Of a stretch of DNA of 49,263 nucleotides, positions 42,375 through 49,263 are shown piece after piece. How positions within the stretch are numbered: position 1 is the stretch's first letter; each line of letters opens with the position of its first letter. The notes under the pieces are model-generated. The model saw only the letters and a program-made list of their open reading frames with translations. It was not told where the DNA came from and searched no databases. Origin of the DNA: Cobetia crustatorum (GTDB taxonomy: Bacteria > Pseudomonadota > Gammaproteobacteria > Pseudomonadales > Halomonadaceae); assembly GCF_000591415.1 (NCBI RefSeq), contig NZ_JEMF01000020.1, forward strand, positions 1 through 49,263. Direction: 5' to 3'. Both the position numbers and the translations under genes were made by a program.

Positions 42375-45300
42375 TCAGACAGAAGTCGACTCACACAGTA
42401 ATGCCTGCCAGATGGCGACGACGCGCTCACGATGCATGGCCAGCAGCGGATATTGATTCAATCGCACCAGGCTGCTGCGCTTTTCCAACGCCAAACGATG
42501 ACTCGCATCACGATAGGCAAGATAGGCCTCACGCAGCTCACTGGCCTGCTCGCCGGGCAGGCGCCCACAGGCTTCCAACGTCTCGAGCAGGCGCATGTTG
42601 TCGCTCCACTCCAGCAACCCCGTCACTTGGTGGCTCATCGACAAGACGCAGTACTGGGCGAGAAATTCGATATCGACGATGCCCCCCGCATCCTGCTTGA
42701 GATGGAACTGGCCAGCCTCGCGGTCCTTGATAGAACTACCGAGGTGATCGCGCATCTTGTGCCGCATGGCGATGACCTCCTCGCGCAGACTGTCCCCATT
42801 GCGCTTGCGCGCCAGCACTTCGCGGCGCACCTCCTCAAAGGCCAGCGCCAACACTGGATCACCCGCCACGGCGCGCGCGCGCACCAACGCTTGATGCTCC
42901 CAGGTCCACGCCTGGTTGAGCTGGTAATCGCGAAAGGCCGTCAGGCTCGACACCAGCAGCCCCGAGTTTCCAGACGGACGCAGGCGCATGTCGACTTCAT
43001 AGAGCGCACCGGCCGGTGTCACGGCGGTCAGTAGATGGATGATGCGCTGGCCGAGACGCGTAAAGAACAGCGGGTTGTCGAGCGGACGCGGCCCATCTGT
43101 CTGGCCCTTGCCAGCGGCATCATGCAGGAAGACAAGATCAAGATCTGACCCATACCCCAGCTCGATACCGCCCAGCTTGCCATAGCCGACGACCACGAAG
43201 CAGCCACTCAAACCATCACCGCTGATCGGTTGACCATCATGACCCATCGGGAAGCCGTGCTTGCGGGTCAGCGTCTTCCACGCCATCGCCAACACCTGTT
43301 CCAACACCACCTCGGCAATGAAGGTCAGATAGTCGCTGACCTTCATCAGCGGTCGTGCACCCGCGATGTCAGAGGCCGCCACGTGCAAGACCTGTGCATG
43401 GCGGAACACACGCAATGCCTCCAGCAGCGCCTCTTCGTCATCTTCGGGGATGCGTGACAGTGCGGTACGTAGCTCATCGGCGAGGCGCGCCTTGTCGGCA
43501 GGCGAATAGAGATTATGTGGGTGCAGCAGTTCATCCAGCAGCACCGGATAGCGCGCCAACTGCTCGGCGATCCACGGGCTGGCGGCGCACAGCCGCATCA
43601 GCTGAGCCAAGGCATCGGGATTCTCACGCAGTAGCGCCAGGTAGGCGGTACGGCGCAGCACGGCCTCGATCAAGGGCAAGACACGCTCCAGTACTCGACT
43701 GGCATCATGCTCACCAGGCTTTTCCGGGTCGCCCGCCGCGGCTCCCAGCGCTTGAAGCAGTGGTGGCATCAAGGCATCCAGACGATCAAAGCCTATACGC
43801 TGCATGCCTTGCACGGCGCGGGAGCGACGCAGTGTATCGAGTCGACGCAGGCTTTCAGCAGGTGCCTCGAAACTGCTGTCAGCCAACAGTGCCTCTCCCT
43901 CCTCCGTCGTCAATTCGCCGCGCCACAGCGCACGCCATTCATCCAGCGCCAGCTGACCGTCAGCCGGCTCACCCTCTTCATCTTCCGGTGTGGCAATCAC
44001 ATTATCGAAGTGGTGACGAATGCGTGTGCGAACAGCCTCGAGACGCTCACACAGCGCGTCCCAATCAGTGAGATGCATCGCAAGCGCGAGACGCTCACGT
44101 CCGAGAGGGTCCAGCGGTAGCGTCTGAGTCTGACGATCGGCCTGCGCCTGCAGCGCATGTTCAAGGTCACGCAGGAAGACGTAAGCCGGCACCAGCTCAT
44201 CGACCACGGCCTGAGGCAGCAAGCCCAGTGCCGGCAGGCGCGCAAAGGCCTGCTTAAGCGAGGTGACCTGCAACTCCGACTCACGACCGCCCCGAATCAA
44301 TTGGAAAGCCTGAGCGACAAACTCCACTTCGCGAATGCCGCCAGAACCGAGCTTGATGTTGTCAGAGAGCCCGCGACGCTTGACCTCACGATTGATCATC
44401 GCCTTCATCTCGCGCAGAGATTCAATGGCGCCGAAATCGAGATACTTGCGATAGACGAAGGGCCGCAGATGCGCGATCAGTCGCTCGCCTGCCGCCACAC
44501 TGCCAGCGACCGGACGTGCCTTGAGCATCGCGTAGCGTTCCCACTCACGCCCCTGGTCCTGATAGTAGCTGGCCAACATCGAGAAGCTGCCGACCAGTGG
44601 GCCACCATCTCCCAGCGGACGCAGCCGCATATCGACACGAAACACGAAGCCGTCGGCGGTCATCGCATCCAGCGCAGCGATCAACTTCTGGCCAAGGCGA
44701 GTGAAGTACTCCTGATGATCCAGCGACTTGCGCCCCCCTTCCGTCTCACCCTTGTCCGGGAAAGCGAAGATGAGATCAATATCGGAGGAGAGATTTAGCT
44801 CACCGGCTCCCAGCTTGCCCATGCCCAACACGACCAGACGCTGTGGCTCACCGAAACGATCAACGGCAGGCTGCCCATAACGCGGTGCCAGCGAGGTCTC
44901 CAGCCAGCCAAGCGCTCCCTCGAGCGTGACCTCGGCCAGTCGGGAGACGGCGGCGGCGGTATCCCACATCCCGGCGCCATTCAAATCACGCCATACGATG
45001 CCCAGCATGCGACGCTGCCGAAAGCGGCGCAGTACACTCTGCATCGCCTTCTCGTCAGCCGCCGCTGCCAATGCCTCACCCAGCCGTGTCGCCAGTTCAG
45101 CCGTCGGCAAGGCGCGCTCCAGCTCGCCACTGGCGATCAACTCCGCCAGCAGCTCAGGACGACGACAGAGGGTATCGAGGGCAAAATCAGACAGCGTCAA
45201 CAGCCGCCCCAACTGCAAGCGTTGTGCCTCATCCAACGCCGTGAAAGCCGCCAACGGCGATGTCTCATCACCGCGCATCTCACTGAGATTGAGCGCTTGC

Positions 45301-45452
45301 GCCAGACTGTCATTGAGGCGTTCAAGCGCGCTATGGGCGGCGCTTTCAAGGGTTGCGCGACTCTCGTCAGACTGCTCAGCCAGTAGTGCCGAGAGCGGCA
45401 AGAAGTCGGCAGGAAGTAGCTGATCGGATAGCGCGGGGGCGGGCTGGGGCAT
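42375..45452 (-). CDS. glnE: bifunctional glutamine synthetase adenylyltransferase/deadenylase
   Basis: GlnE switches glutamine synthetase by adding or removing AMP in response to nitrogen status through PII. The 1025-residue protein holds two nucleotidyltransferase domains: the N-terminal deadenylase with SSDIDLIFAF near residue 220 and the C-terminal adenylyltransferase with YGSDLDLVFLHD near residue 765, each followed by VDMRLRP. I start at ATG 45452 with AAGGAG upstream; the frame to 45521 adds non-family residues. A link to nitrogen control shared with the nas cluster is thematic only. Confidence 0.97.
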   Translation of the reverse strand: MPQPAPALSDQLLPADFLPLSALLAEQSDESRATLESAAHSALERLNDSLAQALNLSEMRGDETSPLAAFTALDEAQRLQLGRLLTLSDFALDTLCRRPELLAELIASGELERALPTAELATRLGEALAAAADEKAMQSVLRRFRQRRMLGIVWRDLNGAGMWDTAAAVSRLAEVTLEGALGWLETSLAPRYGQPAVDRFGEPQRLVVLGMGKLGAGELNLSSDIDLIFAFPDKGETEGGRKSLDHQEYFTRLGQKLIAALDAMTADGFVFRVDMRLRPLGDGGPLVGSFSMLASYYQDQGREWERYAMLKARPVAGSVAAGERLIAHLRPFVYRKYLDFGAIESLREMKAMINREVKRRGLSDNIKLGSGGIREVEFVAQAFQLIRGGRESELQVTSLKQAFARLPALGLLPQAVVDELVPAYVFLRDLEHALQAQADRQTQTLPLDPLGRERLALAMHLTDWDALCERLEAVRTRIRHHFDNVIATPEDEEGEPADGQLALDEWRALWRGELTTEEGEALLADSSFEAPAESLRRLDTLRRSRAVQGMQRIGFDRLDALMPPLLQALGAAAGDPEKPGEHDASRVLERVLPLIEAVLRRTAYLALLRENPDALAQLMRLCAASPWIAEQLARYPVLLDELLHPHNLYSPADKARLADELRTALSRIPEDDEEALLEALRVFRHAQVLHVAASDIAGARPLMKVSDYLTFIAEVVLEQVLAMAWKTLTRKHGFPMGHDGQPISGDGLSGCFVVVGYGKLGGIELGYGSDLDLVFLHDAAGKGQTDGPRPLDNPLFFTRLGQRIIHLLTAVTPAGALYEVDMRLRPSGNSGLLVSSLTAFRDYQLNQAWTWEHQALVRARAVAGDPVLALAFEEVRREVLARKRNGDSLREEVIAMRHKMRDHLGSSIKDREAGQFHLKQDAGGIVDIEFLAQYCVLSMSHQVTGLLEWSDNMRLLETLEACGRLPGEQASELREAYLAYRDASHRLALEKRSSLVRLNQYPLLAMHRERVVAIWQALLCESTSV

Positions 45453-45567
45453 GGTCGTCTCCTTCGATCCAGTGCTCAGCATAACGGAGGCCGTCGGCAC
45501 ATGACATGTGCTGCATGCCATGTGCGACGTTATCTTTCCGGCCAGATGAGGGCCTGTCGAACAAGGG

Positions 45568-45945
45568 TCAACCGAACAGCTTGTCGTATAGCAGCGTGCC
45601 CCACGTCAGGCCCGCAAAGATAAGACTGATCATCACTGCCGCTGAGCCCAGATCCTTGGCGCGTCCCGACAGCTCATGAAACTCGGGGCCGATACGATCA
45701 ATCGCAGACTCCACTGCCGAATTGAGCAACTCGACCATCAGTACACTCAAGCTGGAGCCCACCAGCAGCAGCCATTCGACATGTGAATCACCAATCCACC
45801 AGGCAAACGGCAGTAACAACGCGCATAGCACTATTTCTTGCCGGAAAGCCTCTTCATTGCTCCAGGCAGCCTTGAGGCCCTTGAGCGAGTAGCGCGTGGA
45901 ATACCTGAGATGGGTTAAGCCGGTATGACGTGATTTCATCTTCAT
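45568..45945 (-). CDS. dgkA: diacylglycerol kinase
   Basis: DgkA is a small trimeric inner-membrane kinase that recycles diacylglycerol to phosphatidic acid. The 125-residue protein has the N-terminal amphipathic segment with AAWSNEEAFRQE, three hydrophobic helices, and the signature VELLNSAVESAIDRI near residue 70. It precedes glnE on the same strand by about 115 nt. Confidence 0.96.
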   Translation of the reverse strand: MKMKSRHTGLTHLRYSTRYSLKGLKAAWSNEEAFRQEIVLCALLLPFAWWIGDSHVEWLLLVGSSLSVLMVELLNSAVESAIDRIGPEFHELSGRAKDLGSAAVMISLIFAGLTWGTLLYDKLFG

Positions 45946-46188
45946 ATCTCGTGCAGAAGCAGCTGAAAAAACTGCGCAGGGCCGGTTTCAAAATCGGTTT
46001 CGATGTCAGTTTTCAAGGTCTCGTTTCAAGACCAAAGACTACCCGGAGCCAAATGGCCGAGCATGCTCTAATGCAGAACAGCGCTCGATAATGGCGGCGA
46101 TGATACCAAAGCGGACGCGAGAAGGTATCCGCCGCATCATTCACGATGCCACTCCAACAATAACAATGTATCGAAACGGGAATCGCCC

Positions 46189-47721
46189 ATGAATTCCACG
46201 CCTCGTGAAGACCGTCAGACTCTCGGCTATGGACTGGCCCGCAACTTCCTCGGACAGTCGCCACGTTGGTACAAGCAACTGATGTGCCTGTTTCTGATCA
46301 CCAATCCACTGCTGCTGTGGTTCAGCGGACCACAGGGTGGCGTGATCGTCGGTTGGCTATTGCTGGCCGAGTTCATCTTCACGTTGGCGATGGCGCTCAA
46401 GTGCTACCCCCTGCAGCCAGGCGGGCTGCTGGCCCTCGAAGCCGTCGCCATTGGCATGGCATCACCGGGCGCCATCATGCTGGAGATGGAGCGCAATCTG
46501 CCCGTCATCCTGCTGCTGATGTTCATGGTCGCGGGCATTTACTTCATGAAGCCGCTGCTGCTTTACGCTTTCACCAAGATCATTCTTGGCGTGCGCTCCA
46601 AGATCTGGCTCTCACTGATGTTCTGCCTCGCCAGCGCCCTGCTGTCGGCCTTTCTTGATGCATTGACCGTCACCGCCGTCATCATTGGCATCGCGGTGGG
46701 CTTCTACTCGGTCTACCACAAGGTCGCTTCGGGCAAGAACTTCGATACCCAGCATGATCACGCCAACGATGTCAGCGTCGAGGCTATCCATAACGAAGAC
46801 CTCGAGGACTTCCGCGGCTTTTTACGCTCCCTGCTGATGCACGGCGCGGTCGGTACCGCGCTTGGGGGTGTCAGCACCATGATCGGTGAGCCGCAGAATC
46901 TGGTCATCGCCAAGGCGGCTGACTGGGACTTCATCGACTTCTTTCTCGCCATGGCACCGGTGACCGTCCCGACCTTCTTCGCTGGCCTCGCGCTCTGCGT
47001 CCTGCTCGAGCGCGGCCGCTGGTTCGGCTATGGCCAACGTCTACCGGCCAGCGTACGCCGCATACTCGAGGATTATGACCGCTATCAAGATACCCGCCGC
47101 ACATCGCGCGAGCGCGCAGCGTTGATCGTGCAGGCGGTCGTCGCCGTATTGCTGGTACTCGCGCTGGCGCTGCATCTGGCCGAGGTCGGGCTGATCGGGC
47201 TGGCGGTCATCATTCTGCTGACCGCCGGTAACGGCATCACTGATGAACATCAGATCGGGCGAGCATTCCAGGAGGCGCTGCCCTTCACCTCTCTGCTGAT
47301 CGTCTTTTTCACCATCGTGGCGGTGATTCACGAGCAGCATCTGTTCCAGCCCTTCATTCAGTGGGTGTTGAGCCTGCCAATCGAAGAGCAGGCCGGCGCA
47401 CTCTTTCTGGCCAATGGTCTGCTGTCAGCCATCTCCGACAATGTCTTCGTGGCGACCGTCTACATCACCCAGGTCAAGAATGAGTACCTGGCCGGCAACA
47501 TCACTCGTGAGCATTTCCATGCGCTGGCAGTCGCGGTCAACACCGGCACCAATCTACCCAGTGTTGCGACGCCCAACGGTCAGGCGGCCTTCCTGTTTCT
47601 GCTGACCTCCGCCATCGCACCGCTGGTCAGGCTCTCCTATGGCCGCATGGTCTGGATGGCACTGCCCTATACGGTGCTCATGACGTTAGTCGGGCTGATG
47701 ACGGTACGCAGCTTTATTTGA
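46189..47721 (+). CDS. nhaB: Na+/H+ antiporter NhaB
   Basis: NhaB exports Na+ in exchange for protons. The 510-residue protein has about 12 hydrophobic segments and the family pattern throughout: [14 protein letters not shown] at the N-terminus, [19 protein letters not shown] near residue 165, [12 protein letters not shown] near residue 233, and [22 protein letters not shown] near residue 455. Length is that of Escherichia coli NhaB (513). Divergent from dgkA. It fits life at high salt. Confidence 0.97.
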   Translation: MNSTPREDRQTLGYGLARNFLGQSPRWYKQLMCLFLITNPLLLWFSGPQGGVIVGWLLLAEFIFTLAMALKCYPLQPGGLLALEAVAIGMASPGAIMLEMERNLPVILLLMFMVAGIYFMKPLLLYAFTKIILGVRSKIWLSLMFCLASALLSAFLDALTVTAVIIGIAVGFYSVYHKVASGKNFDTQHDHANDVSVEAIHNEDLEDFRGFLRSLLMHGAVGTALGGVSTMIGEPQNLVIAKAADWDFIDFFLAMAPVTVPTFFAGLALCVLLERGRWFGYGQRLPASVRRILEDYDRYQDTRRTSRERAALIVQAVVAVLLVLALALHLAEVGLIGLAVIILLTAGNGITDEHQIGRAFQEALPFTSLLIVFFTIVAVIHEQHLFQPFIQWVLSLPIEEQAGALFLANGLLSAISDNVFVATVYITQVKNEYLAGNITREHFHALAVAVNTGTNLPSVATPNGQAAFLFLLTSAIAPLVRLSYGRMVWMALPYTVLMTLVGLMTVRSFI

Positions 47722-47874
47722 ATGATGCAGGCTGGCTTGTCACCGATAGTGTTGCGTCGATGTCATCCCAATGTCGGAATCGCAGGTCTTCCCCGTATTG
47801 CGTCTTGCAGGCAAGGTGAAGCAATGCGCTTTGTTCCAGAGGTTTTTTCACCCTGGACTCATGGAATAAGTGCA

Positions 47875-47892
47875 GTGTTTTACGAAAAACAC
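47875..47892. promoter_or_regulatory. inverted repeat upstream of acuI
   Basis: GTGTTTT (47875-47881) and AAAACAC (47886-47892) are a perfect 7-bp inverted repeat with centre ACGA, about 50 bp before the acuI start. It may be an operator. The rest of the 222-bp gap after nhaB shows no gene. Confidence 0.35.
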
Positions 47893-47943
47893 CTAGCGAG
47901 ACGTATCCATAGAAAGCGGTCAGCCAAATAACAGGAGAACGCC

Positions 47944-48921
47944 ATGTCACGCGCACTGATGCTGCACGAAGACGCCCCCCGCGCCCGAGTGGTCGAGCTT
48001 GAGGATAACCAGCTGCCCAACCTGCCGGTCACGGTGGACATCGAGCGCTCCGGCCTCAACTACAAGGATGCACTCGCCATCACTGGGCGCGGCAAGATCG
48101 TGCGAGAGCTGCCCTTCGTGCCTGGCATTGATCTGACGGGGCGCGTGGTGAGCTCCGAGTCGCCAGATCATCAGGTCGGTGACGAGGTCATCTTGACCGG
48201 CTGGGGCGTGGGTGAGCGCCATTGGGGCGGGCTGTCCGAGCGCATGCGCGTCAAGCCCGAGTGGCTGGTAGCACGCCCTGAGGGCATGAGTGCCGAACAG
48301 GCCATGGCCTTCGGGACTGCCGGCCTGACCGCCATGCTGTGCGTGATGCGTCTCGAAGAAGCAGGCCTGACGCCACAGCAAGGCCCGGTGATCGTTACTG
48401 GCGCTACTGGAGGTGTCGGCAGCTGGGCGGTGCAGATGCTGGCCGAGCTAGGCTTTGAAGTGCACGCCGTCAGCGGCAAGGCTGAGCAACGCAACTGGCT
48501 GATGTCACTCGGTGCGTATGAGGTTCACCTACGCAGCGACTTCGAAGCCAAGGGTCGCCCACTGGAGAAGAGTCGCTGGGCGGGCGCTGTCGACACCGCA
48601 GGCGGTCAGGTATTGGCCAATCTGCTGGCGCAGATGCATTACGACGGCAAGGTCGCCGCCGTTGGACTCGCCGCAGGGGCAGACCTGCCGACCAGCGTGA
48701 TGCCGTTCATCTTGCGCGGTGTGTCGTTGCTGGGAGTAGATAGCGTGATGATCAATGCCCAACGTCGCCAACAAGTCTGGCAGCGCCTGGCGTCATTGCC
48801 GGCCAATCTGCATTCACGGATGCAGCTGGAAACGGTCGGGCTGGATGCGCTGGCGGAACGTGCAGAAGCGATGCTCGACGGCACCATCAGTGGTCGCGTA
48901 TTGCTCGACCCGAGCCTCTGA
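47944..48921 (+). CDS. acuI: NADPH-dependent acryloyl-CoA reductase family protein (AcuI/YhdH)
   Basis: This 325-residue zinc-free MDR oxidoreductase most resembles AcuI/YhdH. AcuI reduces acryloyl-CoA to propionyl-CoA, detoxifying acrylate from DMSP breakdown. Seen are SGLNYKDALAITGRG, PFVPGIDLTGRV, the NADPH-binding VIVTGATGGVGSWAV near residue 150, and the C-terminal GRVLLDP. CAGGAG precedes the ATG. No other DMSP genes are in the window, so a general acryloyl-CoA or quinone reductase role is also possible. Confidence 0.9.
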   Translation: MSRALMLHEDAPRARVVELEDNQLPNLPVTVDIERSGLNYKDALAITGRGKIVRELPFVPGIDLTGRVVSSESPDHQVGDEVILTGWGVGERHWGGLSERMRVKPEWLVARPEGMSAEQAMAFGTAGLTAMLCVMRLEEAGLTPQQGPVIVTGATGGVGSWAVQMLAELGFEVHAVSGKAEQRNWLMSLGAYEVHLRSDFEAKGRPLEKSRWAGAVDTAGGQVLANLLAQMHYDGKVAAVGLAAGADLPTSVMPFILRGVSLLGVDSVMINAQRRQQVWQRLASLPANLHSRMQLETVGLDALAERAEAMLDGTISGRVLLDPSL

Positions 48922-49122
48922 TCAGTAGCCAACAAACACGTTATAAGAGAAAAATTGATCTTATCACCGCGAAATTGATCCAAGTCATTGATTGTTGCGG
49001 TGCAATACGGGTTTTGCCGTTAGCCATCGCGGTCACACAACGCTATGCTCTAGACATCTCGTTGCGCCCTGTCGAGCGTCCCGAGTGCCCTCCCCTCAGC
49101 CATGCCGGGCGTGTGGAGGACC

Positions 49123-49147
49123 ACCCCGCCTTTGGGCGGGGTTTTTT
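49123..49147 (+). terminator. rho-independent terminator
   Basis: ACCCCGCC (49123-49130) pairs with GGGCGGGGT (49134-49142) around TTT and is followed by six T. It ends acuI transcription or a short transcript starting between acuI and this point. Confidence 0.85.
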
Positions 49148-49211
49148 GTGCCTGTCTGTCACGTGCGTCTGCTTCCACATGACCTGTCGCATCAGAGAGT
49201 GTCAGAAGACA

Positions 49212-49263
49212 TCAGCGCGATTCAGAGGCCTCAGACTTGCGAGCCTGATAGACACAGAAACCC
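49212..49263 (-). CDS. possible C-terminal fragment of a leftward gene
   Basis: On the minus strand a frame open from the window edge reads GFCVYQARKSEASESR and stops at TGA (49212-49214). The charged end looks like a protein C-terminus, but 16 codons are too few to be sure. Confidence 0.25.
   Translation of the reverse strand, partial: GFCVYQARKSEASESR

Larger units (their letters stand above)
48922..49263. other. intergenic region at the right end
   Basis: I see no complete gene in these 342 bases. They contain a direct repeat AAATTGATC about 48953 and 48971, a strong rightward terminator at 49123-49147 some 200 nt after acuI, and a possible fragment of a leftward gene at the very end. 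Confidence 0.5.

Noticed and set aside
47722-47931. Small frames on both strands between nhaB and acuI
   Set aside because: No ribosome site, no recognisable sequence, and they overlap each other.
1-49263. Defence system, prophage, insertion sequence or CRISPR array
   Set aside because: I saw no transposase, integrase, repeat-spacer array, toxin-antitoxin pair or restriction gene; all gaps are short and regulatory.

Overview
The window is chromosomal DNA of a gammaproteobacterium, most likely a member of the Halomonadaceae (Halomonas/Cobetia type). This is inferred from conserved gene orders (lptD-surA-pdxA-rsmA-apaG-apaH; rpsU-dnaG-rpoD divergent from tsaD; folB-folK divergent from plsY), the moderately high GC content, the acidic proteins, and salt-related genes such as nhaB. 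It was not tested by any search. I see no phage, insertion sequence, CRISPR array or tRNA gene. Nearly everything is core or metabolic.

Layout. (1) 1-184: tandem sigma70 promoters and a boxA motif of an rRNA operon that runs leftward out of the window. (2) 504-9401: assimilatory nitrate/nitrite reduction. nasA and cobA run leftward; a NasC-like flavoprotein, nirB and nirD run rightward. cobA makes the siroheme precursor that NirB needs. The roughly 720-bp divergent region holds mirrored signals: two GCACCAGTAA repeats 31 bp apart, sigma54-spaced motifs, hexaloop hairpins and a strong terminator just before each first gene. This looks like NtrC/sigma54 control plus ANTAR (NasR/NasT) antitermination. 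(3) 9402-9780: a good sigma54 promoter followed 125 nt later by a terminator, with no convincing ORF: a candidate nitrogen-regulated small RNA. (4) 9781-14808: a five-gene branched-chain amino acid ABC transporter with a LiuR-like palindrome upstream. (5) 15259-19350: sdaA with a divergent LysR regulator, an unknown membrane protein, and a small S26 peptidase with a Fur-box-like site. (6) 19514-25691: the macromolecular synthesis operon rpsU-dnaG-rpoD and divergent tsaD. (7) 25821-38773: folB-folK, plsY, the long leftward lptD-surA-pdxA-rsmA-apaG-apaH-glpE-cca run, and divergent amgK-murU (peptidoglycan sugar salvage). (8) 38910-48921: an OsmC-family gene, speD, a potassium channel, an unknown membrane-anchored protein, glnE, dgkA, nhaB and acuI.

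Three conserved genes (nasA, folB, pdxA) each read correctly only if one base is restored, in each case at a short run of one base. That pattern points to single-base sequence or assembly errors more than to decay, but it affects how all three should be annotated.

The most novel-looking material is regulatory: the paired attenuated nas leaders and the putative sigma54-driven small RNA downstream of nirD. No clearly undescribed multi-gene system was found.
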